DNA from: Chloroflexota bacterium
GTDB taxonomy: Bacteria; Chloroflexota; UBA11872
Assembly (NCBI GenBank): GCA_022821645.1
Contig: JAJEDE010000022.1
Coordinates: 138,794 to 202,793 of the forward strand
Length of the DNA: 64,000 nt
Direction of reading: 5' to 3'
Part shown: piece by piece, positions 17,074-24,700 of the stretch
Layout of the letters: the number at the start of each line of letters is the position of its first letter
Numbering within the stretch: the first letter of the stretch is position 1
Program-made: the position numbers and the translations under genes
The notes under the pieces: generated by a model
The model's input: only the letters and a program-made list of their open reading frames with translations
Databases searched by the model: none
What the model was told of the DNA's origin: nothing

Positions 17074-18866
17074 GATGACGGGCTCCCAACGGGGGCGGGG
17101 GCAGCGCCGGCGCTGGCGGCTTCGCGGCGCAGTCGTTCGGCCTCGGCTTCCTGGGCCTCCCACATCTCGCGGTACAGGCCGTCAGTCTCGATCAAGTCTT
17201 CGTGGCGTCCACGCTGCGCGATGGCGCCGTGATCGAGCACGATGATTTCAGCCACATGGCGCACGCTGCGGATGCGTTGGCTGATGATCAGCGTGGTTCG
17301 CCCTTGCTGGGCGGTGCGCAGCGCATCCTGGATGGCACGTTCCGTCCAGGTGTCCACACTCGACGTGGATTCGTCCAGAATCAGGATGCGCGGGTCCAGC
17401 ACCAGTGCGCGGGCGATCGCGACGCGCTGCTTCTGACCACCGGACAGGGTGACACCGCGCTCGCCCGCCACGGTCTCGTACCCATTGGGCAGCGTCTCAA
17501 TGAACCCATGAATCTGGGCCAGCCGCGCCGCCGTGACGACCTGTTCGCGGGTGGCATCGGGCCGGCCGTAGGCGATGTTGGCGCGGATGGTGTCGGCAAA
17601 GACGAATGGCTCTTGATGGACGATGCCGATCTGCGCGCGCAGCGAGTCAATGGTCAAGTCCCGCACGTCAATGCCGTCCACCAATACCCGGCCGTCGTTG
17701 GCGTCATAAAACCGCGGCAACAGGTTGATGATGGAGCTCTTACCCGAGCCTGTGCCGCCGACGATGCCGAGGGCCTGACCGGGCGCGACCTCGAAATCGA
17801 TGTCGCTGAGCACGGAATAGCGCTCATGCTGAAAGCCAACCCGCTCGAACGTTACGCGGCCCTCGGCCTTCGAGAGGGCCTCGGCGTGAGGTGACTCCAC
17901 CACGTCGGAGCGCTCGTCCAGGATGTCGAAGATGCGTTCCCCGGAGGCGACGGCGCGGGCAAAGCTGTTGATGGTCATGCCCAGCATCCGCACCGGCATC
18001 ATCAGGAGCAGCAGGTAGGTGTTGAAGGCCACCAGCGTGCCGAGCGAGATCTGGTCGTCAATCACCTTCCAGCCGCCAAACCAGAGCACCGCCACCTGTC
18101 CAGCGCCGAGGATGGCGTTGAACAGCGGCGCGCGCATGGCGAACATGCGCATCACGGTCACCGTGCGGTCATTGAGCATGGCGTTGACCGGAGCAAAGCG
18201 CCGAGCTTCGGCATCTTCCTGGGCAAACGCGCGCACCACGCGCGCTCCGGCCAGGTTCTCCTGCACCACCACGTTCACATCCGCCCAGGCTTCCTGCACC
18301 AACTGAAACAGCGGCCGAATGCGCTTGGCGAACGAAAGGGCGATGCCGACCAGCACCGGAATGATCAGGAGCGACAGCAAAGCAAGCTGCCAGTCGATCA
18401 CAAACAGGATGACCGCCACGCCACCGGTTACCAGGAAGATCTGCACGATCTGGAAGATGCCCATCGACGCGAAGCGACGAACGCGTTCGACGTCGCTGGT
18501 CGTACGCGACATCAGTTCGCCCGTGCGGGTCTGGTCGTGGAATCGGAACGAGAGGCTCTGGATGTGCATATAGAGCTGATTGCGAATGGCGAAGACCACC
18601 CGCTGACTCAGGACCTCGGCCATGAACTGGCGGCCAAACTGCGAGAGCCCCTTGAACGCCGTAAAGGCGACGACCAGGCCCGCGGCGACGTAGAGAACCG
18701 TCTGCGCGCCATCCTTTAACCCCTGGTCGACGGCTTCCCGAAGAAACATCGGAATCGCCAGATCGGCCACCGTACCGACCAACGTGACGGCCAAGGTGCC
18801 CGCGCTCAGCCGCCAATGCGGCAGGGCATAGCGGATCAAGCGGGTCAGGATCGTCGTGCTACGCAT
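17070..18866 (-). CDS. ABC exporter half-transporter, subunit 1 (degenerate site)
   Basis: First subunit of the heterodimeric ABC exporter, 598 residues from ATG 18866 (MRSTTILTRL). Six membrane helices precede an ATPase domain with Walker A GGTGSGKSS, signature LSGGQKQR, and Walker B ILILDEST. The switch histidine is replaced by Gln (LIISQRI), as in the degenerate-site subunits of TM287/288-type exporters, but the Walker B Glu is kept. An alternative TTG start lies 24 bases upstream. The chosen start overlaps the 3' end of marR by 8 bp, so the three genes form one operon: marR, subunit 1, subunit 2. Confidence 0.93.
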   Translation of the reverse strand: MRSTTILTRLIRYALPHWRLSAGTLAVTLVGTVADLAIPMFLREAVDQGLKDGAQTVLYVAAGLVVAFTAFKGLSQFGRQFMAEVLSQRVVFAIRNQLYMHIQSLSFRFHDQTRTGELMSRTTSDVERVRRFASMGIFQIVQIFLVTGGVAVILFVIDWQLALLSLLIIPVLVGIALSFAKRIRPLFQLVQEAWADVNVVVQENLAGARVVRAFAQEDAEARRFAPVNAMLNDRTVTVMRMFAMRAPLFNAILGAGQVAVLWFGGWKVIDDQISLGTLVAFNTYLLLLMMPVRMLGMTINSFARAVASGERIFDILDERSDVVESPHAEALSKAEGRVTFERVGFQHERYSVLSDIDFEVAPGQALGIVGGTGSGKSSIINLLPRFYDANDGRVLVDGIDVRDLTIDSLRAQIGIVHQEPFVFADTIRANIAYGRPDATREQVVTAARLAQIHGFIETLPNGYETVAGERGVTLSGGQKQRVAIARALVLDPRILILDESTSSVDTWTERAIQDALRTAQQGRTTLIISQRIRSVRHVAEIIVLDHGAIAQRGRHEDLIETDGLYREMWEAQEAEAERLRREAASAGAAPAPVGSPSS

Positions 18867-19359
18867 GGACGGCCCTTCGTCGGGTGCCAAAGTAGCCGGC
18901 TTCCCGCTTGGCGCTGATGGCGCCGTTCAGCCGTGACAGCGACTGGGCAATGTCCGCTAACTCCGACTCGCCGAGTTCGTCGAGCGCGCCTTCCAGATAC
19001 TCCACAAAGGCAGCTTCATAGGCCGCCAGGCTCTCAAGTCCGGCGGCGGTGGCTTCGATCAAGAGATGCCGGCGATCCTCGGGGTCCTCGGTGCGCGTGG
19101 CCAGGCCGGCTACGACCAAACGGTCCACCGTCTGCGACATGGTTTGGCTGCTGAGCAGTTGCCAATCAGCTAGGTCCTTCATGCGGCGCGGGCCCCGCCG
19201 ACGAAGAGCGCGCAGCGTCCGGTATTCGGGCTGCGTAAGCCCCAGGCTGTGGGCGCGGGTCTTGGCAAAGCGCTGAGCAATGCGTGCGAGGCGCGAACCC
19301 AGCACCGCTAGTTCAGCGGCAGCTTGCGCACTGGCGTCACCCGTAATCGTCAGTCTCAC
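18859..19359 (-). CDS. MarR-family transcriptional regulator
   Basis: MarR-type winged-helix regulator of 166 residues. The DNA-binding part is clear: LTQPEYRTLRALRRRGPRRMKDLADWQLLSSQTMSQTVDRLVVAGLATRTEDPEDRRHLL, i.e. helix-turn-helix plus the DxRxx wing (about residues 42-100), followed by dimerisation helices. It is the first gene of an operon with the heterodimeric ABC exporter, so it most likely represses its own operon until a ligand (drug, phenolic or lipid) releases it. The start is GTG 19359. The promoter and a 25 bp palindrome lie immediately upstream (19376-19406), which is direct support for autoregulation. Confidence 0.92.
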   Translation of the reverse strand: MRLTITGDASAQAAAELAVLGSRLARIAQRFAKTRAHSLGLTQPEYRTLRALRRRGPRRMKDLADWQLLSSQTMSQTVDRLVVAGLATRTEDPEDRRHLLIEATAAGLESLAAYEAAFVEYLEGALDELGESELADIAQSLSRLNGAISAKREAGYFGTRRRAVHA

Positions 19360-19375
19360 GTATCATCAGTCGCTC

Positions 19376-19400
19376 GAATCATACGTTCAACGTACGATTC
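19376..19400. promoter_or_regulatory. MarR operator: 25 bp near-perfect palindrome
   Basis: Half-sites GAATCATACGTT and AACGTACGATTC are inverted copies around a central C, differing at one position per arm. It covers the -10 hexamer and the whole spacer of the marR promoter, 17 bp before the GTG. A dimeric MarR protein bound here would block RNA polymerase. Confidence 0.85.
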
Positions 19401-19406
19401 AGTCAA
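19378..19406 (-). promoter_or_regulatory. Sigma-70 promoter of the marR-ABC exporter operon
   Basis: On the minus strand, TTGACT (19401-19406), a 17-base spacer and TATGAT (19378-19383) match the primary-sigma consensus at 5 of 6 bases in each hexamer with ideal spacing. Initiation would fall near 19371, leaving a leader of only about 12 bases before the GTG, with no clear Shine-Dalgarno sequence. It is the best promoter in the window. Confidence 0.85.
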
Positions 19407-19449
19407 GCCCGCGAACTCTGGTGTGATCGAAATGTCCGCCTGCGTGCGC

Positions 19450-21921
19450 CTAGTGCGGCGGTCCGTCGTGCCAGCGGCGGGCGAACTGGTTCAGGCGGCT
19501 TTGCACCGCGCCGAACACGGTGTCGGAAGCAAAGCGGCCCAACGTGTCCGGGGCGCCGGCGGAGCGGCCGGTTAGCAACGCAACGGCCTCGGCAACGTGC
19601 GCAGCGGCGTAAATGTGGAACTGGCCCTCGTCGACCGCGCCTGCCACGTCCCAGCGCAGTGTCAGATTCCGGACATTGCTCGCGGGAATCAACACGCCTT
19701 GTTCGCCCGTGAGGCCCTGACGCTGACAGAGATCGTAGAAGCCCTCGATCTTCTGCGTGACGCCGCCCACGGCCTGTACATCGCCATGCTGATTCACAGA
19801 CCCGGTGACCGCGGTGCCCTGGTCCAGGGGGTAGTCGGCCAGCGCCGAAAGCAGGGCGAGGAGTTCCGCCAGCGAGGCACTGTCTCCCTCCACGCCCCAA
19901 TAGGACTGCTCAAACGCAATGCTGGCGCTCATGGTCAGCGGACCGTCCAGGCCGAACGTGCCATTCAGAAACCCGGCCAGGATCATGGCGCCCTTGTCGT
20001 GGATGGGGCCCGATAGCTTGGCCTCGCGATCAATGCTGATCACGCCGTCGCGTCCCGCGAACACCCGCGCCGTAATCCGATTGGGCTGACCGAATTCCCG
20101 GCTGCCCACGCCAAGTACTGTCAGGCCATTCACCTGGCCGACGGCCGAACCCTTGGCGTCGATCATGACCGTGCCGTCAGCCATTCGGTCGCGAATCCGG
20201 GTCTCCAGCCGATTCGAACGACGAACTCGCTCGTCGATGGAGGCCCACACGTCCTCCTCGGTTACCAGATCGCCCCCTCGTCGCCGCGCCCAATATTCCG
20301 CCTCACGCACGATGTCGCTGATGTCACCGAAGCGGGTGGAGAGCCTGGTGCGGTCACCGGCCAGCCGCACGCCTTCCTCCACAATCCGCGCAACGGCGGA
20401 TCGGTCGAAGTGCTGTAGGCCTTCGTCGACACAGCGGGCGGCGATGAACTGGGCGTAGCGCATCGTGTTCTCGGCGTTCACCTCGATTTCCGTCTCGAAC
20501 TCGGCCAGAACCTTGAACAACTGTCCAAAGTCGGGGTCAAGGTCGTACAACAACGCGTACACGTCTGGTGAACCGACTAGCGCAACCTTGAGGTCCAGCG
20601 GGATCGGCTGTGGCTCCAGTCGCGCCGCCAGCGGCAGGCCAAGCTCTTCGGCCGGGCTCTCAATTCGGATTCGCTCGTTGCGCAGGGCCCGCTTGAGGAC
20701 CGCGTAGGACGTGGCGGACTGGAGCAGGTCGTTGGCGTCCAGCACCAGGTACCCGCCGTTCGCCCGATGCAAGGCGCCGGGCTGGATGAGCGTGAAGTCG
20801 GTCACGCTGACGCCCAATTCCGTCCGCGTCTCAACCCGACCGAACAGGTGCGGATGGGTCGGGTGGGTATCGCGCACGAGCGGCGCACCGGTTCCGGGCC
20901 GATGCGTGACCAGGACGTTCACCCGGTATGGCAAGTAGGGATCAGGCGACGGACCCGGGCGTGGGGTGGGCAGTGAGGCCTCGCCGGACTCCAGAAAGTT
21001 CCGGTGATGCCGGGTTACGTGCGCCTCAATGGCGTCCAGGTGCGACTGAACCTCCGGTAGCTCGGCGTACTCCTCCCGCAGATCGTCAAGCAGAGGTTTC
21101 GCCACGCTGCGCGCCACGTCGGCGTTCAGGTCGTTCAGCGAGGTGCGCGCCGCACGCTCCCGCCGTCGAAGTCGACGGAGCAGGCGAGCGAGTTCGTCTT
21201 CCAGTTCCTGGCGAGTCGCCTGCATGCGTTCTCGCTCAGACTCGCTCAGACTACGCAACACCTCGGGCGACATCGGGCGGCCGTCCACAACCGGAGCCAC
21301 GTTGAGGCCCACGGGCGACTGATTCAGGGCAAAGCCCTGTGCCGACGCCCGCTCCTCGAACGCTCCAAAGGCCTCGCGCCGCTCCGCCTGCACCGCTTGC
21401 GTCAAGGCATCTCGCTGAGCCTGATACTGCTCAGTATCGAAGACTCGCTGCAGGTCGTGACCCAACGTTTCCACGACTTCGCGCAACTGGGCGCGAAACG
21501 TCGGCGCCTGCCCGGCCGGCAAGCGCAAGGCGCGTGGCCGGCGACTGTCCTCGAAGTTATGGACATAGCACCAGTCGTCGGGCGTAGGTCTGCGTGTGGC
21601 CTCGGCTCGTAGCCGCGCCATGACCATTGAGGTACGGCCGGTGCCCGGCGTACCGGCGGCGAAGACGTTGAAGCCGCCGCTGCGGATGTCCACGCCGAAC
21701 TCAAGCGAGCGTTCGGCGCGCTCCTGGCCGATCAGCGCATCAGGCGGCGTGAGTTCCGCCGTCGTCTGAAACGGCAGGTCGTCCCGGCTACACGTCCACC
21801 GCACCTCGGCAGCCCCGAGCCGCCGCGCCACGCCGCCTCTTTCGTCGCGAATCGACTCGCCCGAACTGGCCACGCTCCAGCCCTCCGGGCGGCAAGCGCG
21901 CGAAGTGTAGCAGCGCGCCAT
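19450..21921 (-). CDS. Lon-like ATP-dependent protease (LonB/YcbZ type)
   Basis: Predicted AAA+ serine protease of about 823 residues. An N-terminal AAA_32-like ATPase part (GFNVFAAGTPGTGRTS, with Arg instead of the Walker A Lys) is interrupted by a long coiled-coil insertion (about residues 240-330), then continues with TGAPLVRD.. and DANDLLQS. The C-terminal S16 protease domain has the catalytic Ser in VEGDSASLAELL and Lys in GGVTQKIEG. This is the soluble LonH/YcbZ-type arrangement; no membrane segment is seen. The longer open frame reaching 22815 is antisense to the next gene, so I start at ATG 21921; alternative starts a few codons later are possible. Confidence 0.88.
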   Translation of the reverse strand: MARCYTSRACRPEGWSVASSGESIRDERGGVARRLGAAEVRWTCSRDDLPFQTTAELTPPDALIGQERAERSLEFGVDIRSGGFNVFAAGTPGTGRTSMVMARLRAEATRRPTPDDWCYVHNFEDSRRPRALRLPAGQAPTFRAQLREVVETLGHDLQRVFDTEQYQAQRDALTQAVQAERREAFGAFEERASAQGFALNQSPVGLNVAPVVDGRPMSPEVLRSLSESERERMQATRQELEDELARLLRRLRRRERAARTSLNDLNADVARSVAKPLLDDLREEYAELPEVQSHLDAIEAHVTRHHRNFLESGEASLPTPRPGPSPDPYLPYRVNVLVTHRPGTGAPLVRDTHPTHPHLFGRVETRTELGVSVTDFTLIQPGALHRANGGYLVLDANDLLQSATSYAVLKRALRNERIRIESPAEELGLPLAARLEPQPIPLDLKVALVGSPDVYALLYDLDPDFGQLFKVLAEFETEIEVNAENTMRYAQFIAARCVDEGLQHFDRSAVARIVEEGVRLAGDRTRLSTRFGDISDIVREAEYWARRRGGDLVTEEDVWASIDERVRRSNRLETRIRDRMADGTVMIDAKGSAVGQVNGLTVLGVGSREFGQPNRITARVFAGRDGVISIDREAKLSGPIHDKGAMILAGFLNGTFGLDGPLTMSASIAFEQSYWGVEGDSASLAELLALLSALADYPLDQGTAVTGSVNQHGDVQAVGGVTQKIEGFYDLCQRQGLTGEQGVLIPASNVRNLTLRWDVAGAVDEGQFHIYAAAHVAEAVALLTGRSAGAPDTLGRFASDTVFGAVQSRLNQFARRWHDGPPH

Positions 21922-21978
21922 GCCCGTTATGCCGACGGAGTCTCTACACTGCGGGCGCCCGCTAAAGGGTCGCAGAAC

Positions 21979-22935
21979 ATGAAGATTCTCATTTACATGC
22001 CCAGCCACTGGGCGGACGAGTGGGCCGAGATGCCGGCGATATTTCCGGGCCACGACTTCGCTTTTGCCTCCGACGTCACGACTGCGGTCGCCGAGATTCG
22101 GGACGCCGAAGTGCTGGTTGTGCTTGGCGCGGCGGTGGAGCCCGAGGTGCTCGACGCCGGGGCATCCCTGAAATGGCTCCAGGTGGCCAGCGCGGGAATC
22201 GATTCCCTCGCCGCCCTGGGCGCCGACCGCTACGGCCATCTCCTCGTCACCAACGCGCGTGCTTTGCTGGCGTCGCACGTGGCCGAGTCGGCGGTGGCGT
22301 TGTTGACGGCATTGACCCGCGGGATTCACTACTCCGCCCTGCGGCAGGCCGAGCATCGCTGGGACAACAGCTACGACTACGACGAGGTGGCCGGGAAGCG
22401 GGCGCTGATCGTGGGCGTGGGCGGCATTGGCCGGGCCGTCGCCAGTCGCTATCACGCCCTTGAGATGCAGGTCCGAGGAGCCGACCTGATTGTGGGCGAG
22501 CCGGACGACGCCCTCCAGTCGGTTCACCCGGTGTCGGACTTGCTCGATCTGCTCCCGGAGACCGATGTCCTCACGCTGTGCTGTCCTTACACGCCGCAGA
22601 CGCATCACATCGTCAACCAAGCCGTGTTTGATGCGCTGCCTGACGACGCGTATCTCATCAACGTGGCCCGCGGCCCGTGTGTCGACACGGCGGCCCTCAT
22701 CCGGACCGTGCGCGCGGGCCGTTTGCGAGGCGTTGGACTTGATGTGGTGGAACAAGAGCCGCATCCGCCTGACAGCGAAGTCTGGGACCTGCCAAACGTT
22801 CTCATGACGCCCCACATGGCCGGCGCGTCGCCGCGTCGCGGCGAGCGCGTGGTTCCATTCGTGACGGACAACCTGCGCCGGTATCTACGCGGCGACCCGC
22901 TGAACAACGTCGTGGACCTGGCCAAGGGGTTCTAG
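21979..22935 (+). CDS. D-2-hydroxyacid dehydrogenase
   Basis: NAD(P)-dependent D-isomer 2-hydroxyacid dehydrogenase of 318 residues. The Rossmann motif is GVGGIGRAVA (about residue 143), and the catalytic Arg (NVARGPCVD), Glu (DVVEQEP) and His (TPHMAGAS) are all present. The exact acid (lactate, glycerate, phosphoglycerate or keto acid) cannot be read; the short form without an ACT domain is not a typical SerA. It is divergent from the Lon-like protease, with 57 bp between starts. TACACT at about 21947 could be its -10. Confidence 0.92.
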   Translation: MKILIYMPSHWADEWAEMPAIFPGHDFAFASDVTTAVAEIRDAEVLVVLGAAVEPEVLDAGASLKWLQVASAGIDSLAALGADRYGHLLVTNARALLASHVAESAVALLTALTRGIHYSALRQAEHRWDNSYDYDEVAGKRALIVGVGGIGRAVASRYHALEMQVRGADLIVGEPDDALQSVHPVSDLLDLLPETDVLTLCCPYTPQTHHIVNQAVFDALPDDAYLINVARGPCVDTAALIRTVRAGRLRGVGLDVVEQEPHPPDSEVWDLPNVLMTPHMAGASPRRGERVVPFVTDNLRRYLRGDPLNNVVDLAKGF

Positions 22936-22991
22936 GCGCGGCACGCACCGCCCGTCCGCGACGTTGCCGCCGGGAGGCGCCGGCGCGCGGA

Positions 22992-23819
22992 CTAGACTGT
23001 GTTGCTCAGGCCGCCGTCAAGCGCGATGGCCGCCCCGGTGATATACGCCGCCCGCGACGACACCAGGAAAGCCACCAGGTCCCCCACTTCCTCAGGCCGT
23101 CCGATCCGGCCGAGAGGGATAGTCACCCCAGCCCGGTCATAGAAGTCCTCAAGCGTGCCGTGACGGCCGGTGGCTTCCCAGCGTCGTTCCCACTGCGCGC
23201 TGCGGATCGACCCCAGCATGACGGTGTTGACTCGAATTCCGGCGTCCGCGTATTCCTTGGACATGGCCTTGGTAAGCGCAATTCCGGCAGCGCGGGTGAC
23301 GGACGTGGGTACCGAGGCCTGCGACGGCTCACGGCCGCCGGTGGACGTGATGTTGACGATGGACCCGCCGGCGCGCCGCAGGTAGGGCAGGGCCGCTCGC
23401 GAGCAACGGATCGCGCCGAACAACTTGACGTCCAGATCAGCCTGCCAGATCGCGTCACTGGCGCCGTCAAAGCGGTGGGCGCCAGGTCCGCCGGCGTTGT
23501 TCACCAGGATGTCCAGGCGACCCAGACGGCGCGCGGCCATGGCCACGAATGTCCGGGCGTCGTCGGCCCGGCTCAGGTCCGCCCGAATCGGGAGGACGCG
23601 CCGCCCGCTCTCCTGCGCGATGTCGCGGGCGGCATCCTCCAGGACCTCCGGACGTCGGGCCGCAATGGCAACGTCGCAGCCCTCGCGGGCGAGGGCCGCC
23701 GCGATGGCGCGCCCCACACCCTCACTGCCACCGGTCACGGCCGCCGCCAGTCCTTCAAGCTGGAGATTCACAGACGCGCTCGGATCAGGTCGCGGCGTCT
23801 CCGGCAGCCGCGCGTTCAC
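22992..23819 (-). CDS. SDR-family oxidoreductase with atypical active site
   Basis: Short-chain dehydrogenase/reductase of 275 residues: cofactor motif TGGSEGVGRA, NNAGG, INITSTGG (catalytic Ser region) and the C-terminal AYITGAAIALDGG. The usual YxxxK motif is absent: at the aligned place the protein reads PTSVTRAAG, i.e. Thr for Tyr and Arg for Lys. Divergent SDR paralogues with an Arg here are known in bacteria, but their reactions are largely unassigned. GTG 23819 overlaps the upstream 77-residue gene by 35 bp; a GTG at 23771 would avoid this. The three minus-strand genes 24378 to 22992 look like one operon. Confidence 0.85.
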   Translation of the reverse strand: MNARLPETPRPDPSASVNLQLEGLAAAVTGGSEGVGRAIAAALAREGCDVAIAARRPEVLEDAARDIAQESGRRVLPIRADLSRADDARTFVAMAARRLGRLDILVNNAGGPGAHRFDGASDAIWQADLDVKLFGAIRCSRAALPYLRRAGGSIVNITSTGGREPSQASVPTSVTRAAGIALTKAMSKEYADAGIRVNTVMLGSIRSAQWERRWEATGRHGTLEDFYDRAGVTIPLGRIGRPEEVGDLVAFLVSSRAAYITGAAIALDGGLSNTV

Positions 23820-24018
23820 GCATCAAGAGCTCACGCCCCTTGCGGATAATCTCTTCGCGCTGCCGCTGCTGCCAGCTCATGCCGGTCTTGGAGATGAACC
23901 ACAGGCGCCGCGGGTAGCCGGGAATCCCGATCCAAACCACTTCCTGCCACGGTGGCATGCGGGCGGGCGGGGTCACGCCGTCCCAGTGCACGGGGGTTTC
24001 GTTAATGGTGAAGGCCAC
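23785..24018 (-). CDS. Small conserved-looking hypothetical protein (77 aa)
   Basis: I do not recognise this protein. It has 77 residues: an aromatic N-terminal half (MAFTINETPVHWDG..PPWQEVVWIGIPGYPRRLWFIS) and a highly charged helical C-terminus (WQQRQREEIIRKGRELLMRERA). It starts with GTG behind GGGAG at a 6-base spacer and sits 21 bp after the upstream membrane protein gene, overlapping the SDR start. Good Shine-Dalgarno, tight spacing and non-random composition support it as a real gene. Confidence 0.6.
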   Translation of the reverse strand: MAFTINETPVHWDGVTPPARMPPWQEVVWIGIPGYPRRLWFISKTGMSWQQRQREEIIRKGRELLMRERAAAGDAAT

Positions 24019-24039
24019 GAGCTACTCCCTGGACATCGG

Positions 24040-24378
24040 CTAGTCGCGAAGTGTCCGCCGTAGATTATCGATCAGGCTCCGATGCGCGTCTGGCGCCTGC
24101 TTACGTTCCGCCAGTTTGCGGCGTACGGTGCGTTCGCCGTAGTGCCGCATCGCCATGTAGATGGCCGAGGCGATCAGCACGATGATTCCAATCGCCCCAA
24201 TGGTGTTCTGCAGTTCCTCACGAAACCACCAGAATCCCGTGAGCACCCGCAGTCCGATCACAACCAGATAAATCGTGGCCGTGACCGAAATTGCATAGGC
24301 CAGCCGACGCCGCATCCCGCTGTAGATCAGAAACGGGACGGTCGCCACCAGCATCCCCAACAGAAGCACGCGGAACAT
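24040..24378 (-). CDS. Small membrane protein (112 aa), unknown function
   Basis: Three predicted membrane helices: MFRVLLLGMLVATVPFLIYSG, LAYAISVTATIYLVVIGLRVL, and IGAIGIIVLIASAIYMAM, followed by a basic cytoplasmic tail rich in Arg and Lys (ERTVRRKLAERKQ). The ATG at 24378 is the last one before the first helix; a longer frame up to 24711 has no membrane or domain logic and overlaps the gltB start region. It is the first gene of the minus-strand group with the 77-residue protein and the SDR. Function is unknown. Confidence 0.65.
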   Translation of the reverse strand: MFRVLLLGMLVATVPFLIYSGMRRRLAYAISVTATIYLVVIGLRVLTGFWWFREELQNTIGAIGIIVLIASAIYMAMRHYGERTVRRKLAERKQAPDAHRSLIDNLRRTLRD

Positions 24379-24700
24379 GGCAAAAGGGTCAGGCGCGCAT
24401 TGCCTGATCGTAGCACCGGCCCTCCGGCAAACAGACCCCGGAACGGCCCATGGCACCGCGTCATGCGCTACGCTATGCGGAACCCGCATGACGCTGGCCT
24501 TGGCGGCGCATACCGTTCGCGCGGTGGGCTCCGTCAGGTCTATCTTCGCTTGAGAGTTGCAACGGGCACCACGCCGATGAACGACCACCAAGGGATTACC
24601 GGCACTATTGGGGCTGGGCACGCCGCGCGATTCACCAGCCCGCACCCGCCGACGTCGCACTAGTCGTTCCACCAACCGCCTGATCGAGAGGATCCCTGCC
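24379..24700. other. Intergenic region before gltB, no gene seen
   Basis: This 322 bp gap separates the divergent small membrane protein gene and gltB. I see no riboswitch-like fold, tRNA or clear -35/-10 pair. Open frames crossing it have no recognisable domain content. Promoters for both flanking genes must lie here. Confidence 0.4.

Noticed and set aside
21922..22815. N-terminal extension of the Lon-like protease frame
   Set aside because: Runs antisense through the D-2-hydroxyacid dehydrogenase gene; no protease-family content.
24608..24700. Extended gltB start
   Set aside because: The extra N-terminus is Arg/Pro-rich and unlike any GOGAT propeptide; the catalytic Cys normally follows a short propeptide, and AGAGGA supports TTG 24701.
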